A stretch of 64,000 nt of DNA from Leucocoprinus leucothites (GCA_013368445.1 JAACJO010000013.1:1206235-1270234); one strand, 5' to 3'; counted from the stretch's first letter, positions 1-9,777 are shown. The notes: generated by a model from the letters alone, not told the origin. Numbers and translations are program-made.

Positions 1-3000
1 AGTAGAACCGCAGATCCAGGTGCTTCATGCGACCATGATGCTCAGGATTCTTGGAAACATCAATCCCAGACTTATTGTCAATCAGGAGAGTGGAAGCATA
101 GGAAGGGGAATAGCCAAACTCTGTCAGGATGTTCCTCATCCACATGATCTCCTTGCCAGCCTCAACTGCAGCCACATACTCAGCCTCTGTAGAAGAGAGA
201 GTAACAAAGGGCTGACGCTTGGAGGACCATCCCACAGCTCCACCACACACTAGAGTCACATATCCACCTGTAGAGCGACCGGTTTGCTTACAACCACCAT
301 GGGAAGCATCTGTGTAGGTCAGAAAGAGCTCCTCAGCTTCACAGCCCTTGTAAACAAGCTTGTAATTGCTTGTGCCCTTCAGATAGCGCAGGAGATGCTT
401 CACAGCAGCCCAGTGCTCAGGATGAGGGTTGTGGTTGAATCTCCCAAGGTAGGAGACTGCATAAGCAATATCTGGGCGAGTCATGGTGGCTAGATACTGC
501 AGGGAGCCTACAGCAGAGAGGTAGGGAATGGTTTGCATTTCCTCTTGCTGGGAAGGAGTGGGAACAAGTGTGGAGAGTTCTGTGCCAGGAGAGAGCGGAG
601 TCTTCACAGAATTGCAGTCAGACATGTTGAATCTGTTCAGGAGCTCCTGGACATAGTGGGATTGGGAAAGCGAAATAGTGTGGGCTTCAAGGTCCTGCTT
701 GACCTGGACAGAGAGGAGAAATGTAGTGGCTCCCAAATCGCGCAATTTGAAGTGTTTCTGCAGCTCCAGCACTGTGGCATCCATGGCAGCATCATTCTTC
801 GAAACAAGGGTGATATCATCGATGAAAACAGGCACTATGACCTTGACTTCACCCTTGGAGTAGATGTAGATGGAACTGTCACTCTGGAGTCGTTTAAAGC
901 CCAGGGAATCAAGCACAGTGTGTAGCTTCTTGTTCCACTGCCTAGCTGACTGTTTGAGGCCATAGAGCGATTTGTGCAGCTTGCAAACGACGTTTGGGCC
1001 TCCCTGGTGATATCCTTCAGGCTGCCTCATGTAGATGTCCTCATCCAGCTCTCCATAGGTGAAAGCAGAGGAGATATCCACAGATCGCATTTTGAAGCCT
1101 TCCTTGGCTGCCAGATCTATAATAAGGTGCAGGGATGCAGGATGAAATGTAGGGGCAAAAACCTCAGTGTAGTCATAGCCAGGATGCTGGGAATAGCCCT
1201 TTGCAACAAGCCTAGAGCGATAGCGCTCAATAGACTGGTCTGGGTCGAGTTTCAACTTGAAAACCCAGCCAGACTCAATGATTTTGGCCCCAGGAGGTAG
1301 CTCAACAAGCTCCCAGGTCCCATTTGCGATTAGAGTCGAAATTTCGGTGTTGCAGGCTTCTCTCCACTTGTCAGCATCCGGGGCCTTCATAGCAACCTTG
1401 TAGTTGCGAGGATCAGGCCCAGAAACACTTCCAGCAAACTCTACAACCTCATAGTCAGCATCAACATAGTTTCCTTGCTCCTGGTCCTTTGGAGGGAAGA
1501 GCAGAGGTTTCCCCAGTAGCCAGTAGGCTGTCCTGGGTGCTGGAGGTCGTGTGGAGCGTCGCTGAGGCTGTGGGGGCTGCGCAAGTGGTGTAGGAACCTG
1601 AGGAGGCATTCTGGGAGGTGCTGGACCAATAGGAGTGGCATAGGAGATGTCAGAATCATCAGAGTCCGATGGGGAGTCACCAGATCAAAGAGGAACACTA
1701 GGACCAGCCTTGGGAGTCTCTGGAGCGTCAGAGGGCTCTACAGATGGACTGGGAGGCAGGGATCGCTCCTCAGACTTGGGAGAGTGACTGGGAGACTCTG
1801 GGGGCTGCTGGGTCCGAGCTGGCACTCTAGGTGGCTCAGGAGCCTCAGATCGACGTTCTGGAGGCTGGTCAACATCACCCCCTTCATCTGAGAGCAGTGG
1901 AAAGCCAGAGGATGGAGGAAGTGGAGGAAAAGGTGGAGAAAAGCTACTTGAAGATTGAGGAGGTGCTGGAGGTCCAGGGGGCGCAAAAGACGGCACATCG
2001 TCGCGTTTGGAGCCTGTGAGACATGGAAAGTACCTCTCATCAAAGTCAGCTTGCTCAGAAATGCGAATTTGGCGAGTGGTGGGGTTGTAAAAGAGCCAGC
2101 CCTTGTAGCCAGTTGGATAACCAATAAAAACGCATTTTTCAACATGAGGCTGTAAGGAATTGCGCTTATCTTGCTGTATATGCACATAGGCAGTGCACCC
2201 CCATACCCTGAGGTGGGAAATGTCTGGTTTGCGCTTGAAAAATGCCTGGAAGGGTGTAGTGTTGGGGAGAGGAGCTGTAGGAAGTCTATTCCACACATGG
2301 ACCATAGAAGCAATACAGTGGCCCCAGAATGAGGGAGGGAGTCCAGACTCTGCTAACATGGCTATAATGTGTTCCCCCATAGTCCTGTTGGCTCTCTCAG
2401 CTAGGCCGTTCTGCTGAGGCCTGTTGCGAGTGGAATGACACCTCTCAATGCCACAGTCCTTGGTAAACTGCAAAAATGCGTTGGACATGTATTCACCACC
2501 TTTATCATCCTGTAGAGTGCGAATTTTCGCTCCTAGCTGGTTCTCTGCCCAAGCCTTGTACTCCTTGAACGCTTCAAAGGCTTCTGACTTGGCCCTAAGC
2601 AGGTAGACAGCTCGAAAACGCGTAGAATCATCAATAAACGTCATCCAGTACTTGTAGCCACTGTGGGTAGGCACTGGGAGCGGTCCATGGAGGTCTGAGT
2701 GCACCAACTCAAGTGGGGAACGATTGTGGTTGGCTGAGGGCAGGAAAGGAAGGGAGTGCATCTTTCCAGCAAGGCAGGGCTCACAAACTGCATCAGGCTG
2801 AGCTGAGGAGTCGATTTTAAGCCCAGTAACCAGTTCCTGCTGTATCATCTTCTTCACATCAGCATAATTATGGTGTGCAAAGTGATGGTGCCAGAGTGAG
2901 AGGTCAGCAGGAAGTGTGGAGATGCTAAAAGCAGTCTCAGAAGCGATGGTAGTGCCATTGAGGACAGCAGAGTTGGTGGAATCAATGGAGGCAGTGAAGA

Positions 3001-3580
3001 GAGTCTCTCCCTTGAGTCTAAAGGCCATAGAATGTGAGGAAATCGATATATTGAACCCCTTATTTCATGTGAGGTATAGACAAGACAGGAGATTACTCCG
3101 GAGGTCCGGAACATGCAGTACATGTGAAAACTCGACCGCTCCAGCCATTTTTCCGCCCATAACAGGGTAAAAGACCACTGAACCCATCCCAGCTGAATAT
3201 ATGACAGAGTTGTCTGCTAATCTGATTGGTATGCGACAGGGGGTATATTTCTTGAACCAATGACAGTGTGGGGTCATATGTGACGTAGCACCTGTGTCTG
3301 CAATCCAATGGAAGTCAGCATCGAGCTGGAGGGGTGGGGAAGAGGCTGGGGAAGTGGGGGAAGCAATAGGAGTGGAGGGGGAGCTTGTACTTGCATTTCC
3401 AGCGAATTCTGTGACTCTGCTTGCTTCTCCAGATGCTGGAGGGGCAGGGGAGCCGTCAGAGTTCTCCTGGGCCTTGTTGGCATGGTTTCCACGTTGTTTG
3501 GACCGGGGGGGAGTGTTCTGAGTGTCCTCTTGAGCTTTGAGGCAATCCTTGTCCTTTCTCCAGCATTTGGCCTCTGTATG
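1..3580 (-). pseudogene. cop1 copia pol: protease, integrase, RT, RNase H
   Basis: This is the pol part of a Ty1/copia retrotransposon read leftward and leaving the window at base 1. In order on the minus strand I see the last part of a CCHC knuckle at 3565-3580, an aspartic protease motif (DTGATSHM) near 3275-3300, the integrase zinc region (HHFAHH then CEPC), the integrase core (HSDLHG, DDKGGEY, NGLAERANR), a proline-rich linker, RT with FIDD near 810, and RNase H (TDASHGG, SSTEAEY, DNKSG). I followed one frame codon by codon from 1684 to 2 and it has no stop. Two in-frame TGAs break the frame, at 3065-3067 and 1685-1687; the first sits where an Arg CGA is plausible. The element is therefore only lightly damaged. 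The family identification is firm; the left end is missing. Confidence 0.9.
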
Positions 3581-3807
3581 TGTTAGAATGTAAAATGATA
3601 GAGAGTAGAGGATGATAAGAGAGTAGAGGAAAGCTCAGACACTGACACTGACACACACACAAAAGTGGGGAAGAAGATAATTGATTGGGAGGCTGAGGCC
3701 CTCCTTATATACCTAGCTACATGGTCTGTGCGCAGTATGGTCATGTGACTACAACTATCCCCATTTAGACAAAGGGGGGTGAGGCTGAAGCTGGTCATAA
3801 TCTAACA
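3581..3807 (-). mobile_element. 227 bp solo LTR inside cop1 gag-pol
   Basis: The segment begins TGTTAGA and ends TCTAACA, a 7 bp inverted terminal match with TG..CA ends. It is flanked by the 5 bp duplication GTATG (3576-3580 and 3808-3812). A TATATAA box on the minus strand (3705-3711) suggests that the LTR reads leftward. It splits the zinc knuckle codons of cop1: gag runs to CGWCHKTSHT on one side and resumes with EAKCW on the other. Its sequence is unlike the cop1 LTR at 24075, so it comes from another LTR family or is a TRIM-type derivative. Confidence 0.88.
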
Positions 3808-4234
3808 GTATGACTGGTTTTGTGACACCAGCCACATGGATCGGTCGATTTCGCCATTTTGAGGCCTCTGGAGGCGGCAGAAAGCGCAGAGGAGGAAGAG
3901 GGAAGGTCTATGGCCCTCCTGCGACATTGGGTGTCCTCAGTGACAAAGGCCTGATGCACAGCAGCCTTGTCAAGTTTGTCCTTGAGGAGGAGAGAGGAAA
4001 TGAAAGAGGAGTACTCTTCAGTGGGCAGGGCTTGGATTAGAGCCATAGAAGCGAGCTCCTCATCCAGGCCTTTGAGGTCAAAGTCATCAGGGCAAAGATT
4101 TTGGATTTGCTTCATGCTCTCCTCCACCCTGTTGATGAGGGACTGCAGGGACTCGTCCTCAGCCTTCCTGATGTTGAAGAGGTCGTCATAGGCATTAAAA
4201 CGAGTGCCAGGACGCCTCTGGAGGTGCACAGCTC
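3808..4234 (-). pseudogene. cop1 gag, C-terminal half
   Basis: The minus-strand frame encodes the copia Gag core (UBN2/Retrotran_gag type: RFNAYDDLFNIRKAEDESLQ, then SFISSLLLKDKLDKAAVHQAF) and the start of a CCHC knuckle (CGWCHKTSHT). It is in register with the pol frame once the 232 bp of LTR plus duplication are removed, so gag-pol was a single frame. The 5' half of gag is cut off at 4234, where the sequence changes to LINE LB on the opposite strand. The same gag segment recurs on the plus strand at 5061-5143 and 16808-17040. Confidence 0.85.
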
Positions 4235-4460
4235 ACTCTCCATTCGCTCCCGAATCAAAGCCTGGATCTCGTCTTATGGACATCTTTCCTGATTCTATTC
4301 ACTTTCACCCCTGCAATCGCTCGGATAAACACGAAATGTATAATCATGTATCATCTCTCGATTCAACTTTTTCCTCTTCTTTGTCCGATCGTAATTGTAT
4401 TTCAGTTGTTACTGATGCTTCTGTTCCACTCGTAGGTTCCCTTCAGGCGGTTTCGGCGGC
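4235..4460 (+). mobile_element. LB-0: scrap of LINE LB ORF2 (RNase H region)
   Basis: The stretch matches LB-1 from about 15473 to 15695, covering the linker and the first RNase H strand (VVTDASVPLVGSLQAVSA). Neither the 3' UTR nor a poly(A) tail is present, so it is not a normal 5'-truncated LINE insertion. It lies between two cop1 gag copies in opposite orientations, which points to rearrangement. Confidence 0.85.
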
Positions 4461-4771
4461 CGTTTTCTCCTTTGTTTTCGCGTCGCTCCAGTCGCCTCCG
4501 CGCACACCCGTCGATCTCGCGTGTCTCCACGACTTCACCAAGTTTCGCTGCGTTCCGGCCATTTCTCATTCCACTATCCCACTTCCATTCCTAATCACTC
4601 TATTCTAATCCTAATATTCCTCTGCTCCTCCCATACCAACTGTTGCCCCGTTCTGCTCCGAACTTTGCCAGTCTGTCGATCCCACCGTTTGCCACGTATA
4701 CCCCTCATTACACGACCACCAACCCTTTCCTCGTCGCCCTACACCGCATTTCAGCTTCCTAGTCTGCCCAG
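4461..4771 (+). other. Unrecognised CT-rich leader before cop1 gag
   Basis: The 311 bases between the LB scrap and the gag ATG are pyrimidine-rich and have no convincing coding frame. By position this could be the untranslated leader of the second cop1 copy, but no LTR end or primer-binding site is visible at its left edge. Nothing else was recognised. Confidence 0.4.
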
Positions 4772-5143
4772 ATGTCTTCCTCTGGCCCCAACTTTGACAA
4801 GCTCAATGCCACTAACTACTCTACCTGGGCAGGCGAGATGCAGGCATGGCTCCAGGCCTCTGGCCTGTGGAGACTGGTCAAGGGTGAACTCCTAAAGCCT
4901 GAGATCCCTTCCCCCACTACCCAAGCCACCTTTGACTCTAGGGAGGCCTGGAATGCAAAGGCTGACAAGGCTGCTGGCTGGCTATATCTCATGGTAGAAC
5001 CAGACCAGAGGGTTCACTTCACTGATAGGGATGATCCTGTCAAGATGTGGACAGATTTGCGAGCTGTGCACCTCCAGAGGCGTCCTGGCACTCGTTTTAA
5101 TGCCTATGATGACCTCTTCAACATCAGGAAGGCTGAGGATGAG
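4772..5143 (+). pseudogene. cop1 gag N-terminus, second copy
   Basis: The ATG at 4772 opens a frame starting MSSSGPNFDKLNATNYSTW and continuing through the copia Gag N-terminal region (WLYLMVEPDQRVHF, AVHLQRRPGTRFNAYDD) to RKAEDE. This matches the typical copia Gag start (LxxxNYxxW). At 5144 the frame is cut by HL1-a. Gag resumes at 9778-9812 after HL1-a and at 16808-17040 after LB-1, so this was one gag gene hit by two successive LINE-type insertions and then by the Tc1-like element. Confidence 0.88.
5131..5143 (+). repeat. Target-site duplication of HL1-a (left)
   Basis: GGCTGAGGATGAG here and GGCTGAGGACGAG at 9778-9790 flank HL1-a, matching at 12 of 13 bases. Reading across them restores the cop1 gag frame. 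Confidence 0.9.
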
Positions 5144-7082
5144 CATCCCTCCTTGACCTCTTACCACCACCATCGAAAGTTGGTGTTTGATTAGACGTCT
5201 AGTTACACATTGTATTCTACCTATTCTACATGGGTAAATGAAAGTCCAAAGCCAAACAGGCTATACACCAATCAACCGAGTCTGCCAACGCCTCCGATGA
5301 CGAGCTCAACATCGCCGAGATGTCCGAGGATGAACATCTCGACCCATACGACGACCCGCGCAACATCCGCGGCTTCTCTGGACCTCGGTCCACTCCCCCT
5401 GAGGCTGACTGTGAGTCACCTCCTCACCCGGTGCCTGGTGACGTTTCGTCCCTCGCGCCTACTACTCAACCTCCGGTGGCTTTGAGCCCCGCAGGTCCTT
5501 CCACCGCCGCCCCCAGTGGCTCTATCGCACCCCGGGCTGGCCCCTCTGCCCCCTCTTCTGTCGGACCTGACTTGGAGGAGGAGGCCATCGCCGCCTATGA
5601 AGGCCTTCGTCGATTCAGGAGATGGTTCTCGAATCTTGATCCTGCCGCCGTCATGACCGACACGGCCCGACGCTCATTTGCTCTCTACGTCTGTGGGAGC
5701 ATGTGGGAATTCAGGAAGAGGGGCTGGGACGATACCCAGCTCACTCCAATGTTTCAGAAGCAGGGGTGGCCCACGGTCGACTCCTTCCTTTGCTCTGGGG
5801 GCTTTTCGACCGGCCCTAATTAACCACACGGTGACCACAAGTCGTCCCGCGGATCTGCTGACAAAGCAGGTCCACGTGACATCAGTATGGGTGACCCTGA
5901 AGCGCCCAAACAAGTGCCCCCGGATCGTCGGCCCGCCCCGGCCCATCCCACTTTACCACCCAAGCAAGCGCCTACTAAAGCGCGCGCTAGTGGCCCCCCT
6001 CAAGCTAAGGTTAGGTCTGATGGCCAAGCCCAGCGAGCGCCCACCAAAGCGCCCCCTCCTTCCACCTCGGCCAGGAAGTCCTTCGCCGAGGCGGCCCGCC
6101 CCACCGGGGTTGCGTCACTCATTAAGTTGGCGCAATCCCACCCCGATCTCGACCCTGATCGCATCACCACTATGCATCAGGCCGCCCAAGCCGCTGCTCC
6201 TGCCACTCGGAAGCCGCGCATGACTACCGCGGGCCCTACCCGCCGCCAGCTCTTCCTCGACTTCGTTGGCAGTGCCGATGAGGTCACCTACCTCCATCAC
6301 AAGGCCATGCGCCTTCTCAACGACTCCCTCTCCTGCGCCAAGTCAATCTTGCGTGTGGAAAACATCACCAAGGCGTACAGCACGATCGCGCTGCACACCT
6401 CCTCCGTTCCCTCTGACGCTGACTGTGATGTCATTGAGTCCTTCATTCCCTCCGTCTTCACCGCCCCCTTCGCGATCAAGACGCGCCGCCCCAGGTCGAG
6501 GTCCTACCTCAAGGTCCTCGATGTCCCTTACTTCGTGAACGGTGTCCGCATTATGCCAAATCACATGACCGACCGCATGCGACTGTCCGCCTTTAAGGAC
6601 ATTTTCGCAGATGTTTCCTCCGTGCGCATTATGCGCAACTCCACCAGAACCGACACCGCCACCGTCTGGTTCGACCTCTGGGACTCTCAATCAGGAGCGA
6701 GCGCCAAGAAGCTCCTGGGCAAGTACCTCCACTTCGAGGGTATTCAGTCCGTGATTCGGGCTGCGTGCGCTCATCCCAGCAGTCCTCAGTGTCAGCGTTG
6801 CTGGCACTGGGGTCACTCTACCTCATCATGCCGCGCCCGTGCATTACGATGCGCCGCCTGTGGCGGTCCTCATCGTACTGAGAACCACCGCTCCCACTCG
6901 AGCTGTTGTAAGGGGAGTCTGAAGGCCAATCCCCCTATCCCGCCCACTGCCGCCGAGGATCCCTGTCCTCACATCAAGTGTGTCAACTGCGCCAAGCGGC
7001 AGATTCTCCTTGTCCTCTTACCACCACCATCAAAAGTTGGTGTTTGTTCTGAGGCATTCCTACATCATCTATCTACAGTGAT

Positions 7083-8990
7083 ATGGGTAGGTGCAAGTCT
7101 AAAGCTACTGCTAACCAGTTTGCCGCGTTCGAATCTGAGTCCGCCGTCTCTGACGACGAGCTCAACATCGCCGAGATGGCCGAAGACGACCACCTCGACC
7201 CCTACGACAACCCACTCAACATGCGTGGGTTCTTCGGTCCCCCCCAGGCTGACGTTCCGTCGCCTGGCCCCTCCCAACCGACAGCTGACGTTTCGTCGCC
7301 GTCGGTTGCTCCTCCAGTGGCTGATGTTCTGTTGCCACTCAAACCCTTCACAGCTGGTGGAACCACCTTCTACCCTGTTGACGCTCCCCCTGCCGTGCCT
7401 GAATCAGTGACCTCCTCCAAGGGAAAGAAGAAGGAGCTCACCCCGAAGCGCGCTCTCTCCAGCCTCCGCACATTCCTCAAGTGGTTAGAGGATTGTGCCG
7501 AATCCCACTCCTCCATTGCAGAGGTGGATGCATCTGCGGCCGTCACTTGCTTGGCTAAGGCGGCCTTTGTCATCGTCGACGAGTTGGAACTCGACGGCAC
7601 CCCCCTCTCCTCGCACTTGCTCAGCTCTCGCGGGCTGGTCGATTTTGGGGATGTAATGTACGACCTCGGGCGCAAGTGTGGGTTGTCCGAGGCCGGCCCT
7701 AAAGCAATGCGCGTCATCCACAAGGTGACCCATGGATCCGCTGACTCAGCGGGTCCACGTGACATCGACATGGGTTCCCCCAAGGCGCCCACCCTGCCCC
7801 CCCCGGATCGTCGGCCCGCCCTGGCCTGTCCCCCCCTACCGCCCAAGCCGGCGCCTGCAAAGGCCCGCGCTAGTGGCAAAGCACCCATTCAAGCGCCCCC
7901 TGCTCCTAAGGTTAGGTCTGATGGCCAAGCCCGGCGAGCGCCCATCCCTCCCTCGGCGGCTAAGAAGTCGTTCGCTGAGGTAGCCCGTACCCCGGCGTCT
8001 GCGGCAGCGCTTATCAAGCTGGCCCAGTCCCACCCCACCCTCGAGCCTGATCGCGTCGCCGCGATGCATCAGGCCGCCCTTGCTGATGCGCCTTCTGCAA
8101 AGAAGCCCCGCATGACCACGTCGGGCCCCACCCGACGCCAACTCTTCCTCGATTTCACTGGCAGCTCCAGTGATATCACCTACCTCCACCACAAGGCCAT
8201 GCGCCTTCTCAACGATTCCCTCACTCGCGCGAAGAGCTCACTTCGCGTCGAGAACATCGCTCGGGCGTACGACACCATCTCGTTGTACACCAACTCCGTC
8301 GCCACTGATGCCGATGCATTAGTGATCGAATCCTCCCTCTCTTCAGCCTTCACTGCCCTGTTTGAGCTGAAGACTAAGCGCCCCAGGTCCAGGTCTTACC
8401 TCAAGATCCTGGACGTCCCTTACTACACAAGTGGCATCCGTACCACTCTGCAACACGTCACCGACCGTATGCGTCTGTCTCCCTTCAAGGAGACATTCGC
8501 TAACGTATCTTCTGTGCGCATCATGCGCAACTCCGCCAAAGCCGACACCGCCACCATCTGGGTCGACCTTTGGGATTCTCAGTCCGGCGCTAACGCTAAG
8601 CGCCTGGTCGGCAAATACCTCAACTTCGACGGCGTGCAGTCCATGATCAAGGCCGCACACACTCACCCCGGGACCCCCCAGTGTCAACGATGCTGGCGAT
8701 GGGGCCACACTACCACCACCTGCCGCAACTGTGCGCTCAGGTGCTCACAATGCGGTGGGCCACATTGGTCCGAGAATCACCGCACTACCTCCTCCTGCTG
8801 TAAGGGATCGCCGAAGGCAAACCCCCCCATTCAGCCCACACCCACTGGGGATCCCTGTCCCCATATCAAGTGCGTCAATTGCAGCAAGGAACATGCTGCT
8901 ACTGACCGCAAGTGCGCGTTCTGGCGCCACCGGTTTGATCGGGATTGGCTGCAAAGTCATTCTGGTTCTGCTGGTCGGCCCCGGGCCTAG
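7083..8990 (+). CDS. HL2-a ORF1, 635 aa Gag-like CCHC protein
   Basis: The reading frame is uninterrupted from the first ATG of the element. The N-terminus is basic (MGRCKSKATANQ), followed by an acidic block (DDELNIAEMAEDDHLDPYDN), FFGPPQ, and ADV(S/P)SP-type repeats. A variable middle module starts SKGKKKELTPKRAL. A conserved block follows (HGSADSAGPRDIDMGSPKAP, proline-rich, then RMTTSGPTRRQLFLDF). The C-terminal third has three Cys/His clusters: CQRCWRWGHTTTTC from about residue 534, CSQCGGPH near 556 and CVNCSKEHAATDRKC near 597. The last two thirds align by eye with LB ORF1. The likely role is nucleic-acid binding and RNP formation, as for LINE ORF1 proteins. It encodes no catalytic domain of its own. 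Confidence 0.88.
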   Translation: MGRCKSKATANQFAAFESESAVSDDELNIAEMAEDDHLDPYDNPLNMRGFFGPPQADVPSPGPSQPTADVSSPSVAPPVADVLLPLKPFTAGGTTFYPVDAPPAVPESVTSSKGKKKELTPKRALSSLRTFLKWLEDCAESHSSIAEVDASAAVTCLAKAAFVIVDELELDGTPLSSHLLSSRGLVDFGDVMYDLGRKCGLSEAGPKAMRVIHKVTHGSADSAGPRDIDMGSPKAPTLPPPDRRPALACPPLPPKPAPAKARASGKAPIQAPPAPKVRSDGQARRAPIPPSAAKKSFAEVARTPASAAALIKLAQSHPTLEPDRVAAMHQAALADAPSAKKPRMTTSGPTRRQLFLDFTGSSSDITYLHHKAMRLLNDSLTRAKSSLRVENIARAYDTISLYTNSVATDADALVIESSLSSAFTALFELKTKRPRSRSYLKILDVPYYTSGIRTTLQHVTDRMRLSPFKETFANVSSVRIMRNSAKADTATIWVDLWDSQSGANAKRLVGKYLNFDGVQSMIKAAHTHPGTPQCQRCWRWGHTTTTCRNCALRCSQCGGPHWSENHRTTSSCCKGSPKANPPIQPTPTGDPCPHIKCVNCSKEHAATDRKCAFWRHRFDRDWLQSHSGSAGRPRA

Positions 8991-9277
8991 GGGGAGCTCC
9001 CTAGTGTCAACGCATCATCCCCCACCCATCACCGGTCGCCGGGTGGGCTCCCACCAACCACAAGGCCTGCCTTCAGATGCAGTGATATCGGTATATGTTT
9101 CTTTCCTTTGTATTTAGTTACATGCCTAGCCCCCCTTCTGCTGTCGACTCGTGTATTGTTTTGGACAGGACCTTTATATATTCCCGGTTGTTTACTTGTG
9201 CGTAGTCGGTAGCGGTATCGGTTCCATGTGGTAGATAGTCGGGCGCGGACTGCTATCACGCACCGCGTTATAAATTG

Positions 9278-9296
9278 GCGACCCCCCTGGGGTCGC
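9278..9296 (+). other. 3' hairpin of HL2-a
   Basis: GCGACCCC, loop CCT, GGGGTCGC form a perfect 8 bp stem just upstream of the poly(A). HL1-a has the same stem with loop AGA at 9727-9745. It lies within the 3' tail otherwise shared with LB, so it may be an RT-recognition structure specific to HL1 and HL2. Confidence 0.75.
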
Positions 9297-9726
9297 ACTT
9301 GATATAAAAAAAAAAAAAAAAAAATGTGCCAAGCGGCATGCAGCTGACGATTGCAAGTGCCCATTCTGGCGACACTGGTTTGACCGGCTTTGGCTTGAAA
9401 ACCATCACCGCGATGCCGCTCGGTCGTGTCTGTAGGGTTCTCTTCCCTACAGGTTGCATTGTCCGCCCCCGCACTGTGCATGGTGGGCCATCGAGATCCA
9501 TGCCGTGCATTTTCCATCCGCCGGTAATCCAGAACAACCTGACTTGTATTGTATTATGCTTTCATTTCGAACTATGTACCACTGTGTGAAGATATCGTTT
9601 GTACTAGGCGGACTTCGGACTCATATATATATTCCTAGCTATGTAGATGTGTAGTCGGTAGCGGTACTTTCTGCATGTCGTAGCAGTTGGGCGCGGACTG
9701 CTATCGTGCACCACGTTATAAATTTG

Positions 9727-9745
9727 CGACCCCAGAGGGGTCGCG
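9727..9745 (+). other. 3' hairpin of HL1-a
   Basis: GCGACCCC, loop AGA, GGGGTCGC: a perfect 8 bp stem about 10 bases before the poly(A). The stem is the same as in HL2-a at 9278-9296 with a different loop, which suggests that the stem rather than the loop is maintained. Confidence 0.75.
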
Positions 9746-9777
9746 CTTGATTTTAAAAAAAAAAAAAAAAAAAAAAA

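Larger units (their letters stand above)
7002..9324 (+). mobile_element. HL2-a: full-length intact ORF1-only half-LINE
   Basis: This complete element is 2.32 kb: an 80 bp 5' UTR starting at the family terminus, one ORF (7083-8990), a 315 bp 3' UTR and poly(A). The duplication TGCGCCAAGCGGCA (6988-7001) and TGTGCCAAGCGGCA (9325-9338) shows insertion into HL1-a ORF1 as a single unit. No ORF2 is present. The 3' UTR ends with the LB-like tail (GCGGACTGC ... GCACC ... TATAAAT) carrying the hairpin at 9278-9296. It is the clearest type copy of the half-LINE family. Confidence 0.92.
5230..9435 (+). pseudogene. HL1-a ORF1 (Gag-like, CCHC), broken
   Basis: The start ATG at 5230 reads MGK and then TGA at 5239-5241, where sister copies have Arg (MGKRKSK). 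The frame continues to a stop at 5823, shifts, and resumes near 5887 with GDPEAPKQ. It then runs through the conserved C-terminal half (KPRMTTAGPTRRQLFLDF, DVPYF, SSVRIMRNS) and the knuckles CQRCWHWGH and CAACGGPH. HL2-a interrupts it at 7001 inside CVNCAK. The end (FWRHWFDRLW ... RSCL, stop at 9433-9435) follows HL2-a. The middle module at about 5570-5820 differs from all other copies. It is a dead ORF1 of the half-LINE family. Confidence 0.87.
5144..9777 (+). mobile_element. HL1-a: ORF1-only half-LINE, holds HL2-a
   Basis: The element begins with the shared 5' terminus (CATCCCTCCTTGACC, then CTCTTACCACCACCAT) and ends in a 3' UTR, a GC hairpin (9727-9745) and poly(A) to 9777. It inserted into cop1 gag with a 13 bp duplication. 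HL2-a (7002-9324) is nested in its ORF1. Removing HL2-a leaves about 2.3 kb with ORF1 only: no endonuclease, RT or RNase H sequence lies between the ORF1 stop and the tail. Confidence 0.9.

Noticed and set aside
4204..4895. Overlapping plus-strand frames resembling a small secreted Ser/Pro protein
   Set aside because: They read across the cop1/LB joint and a CT-rich leader, and have no consistent start or homology that I recognise.
5887..7410. 507-codon plus-strand open frame
   Set aside because: Only the first 370 codons are HL1-a ORF1. The frame then reads into the 5' UTR and out-of-frame ORF1 of the nested HL2-a, so it is not one gene.
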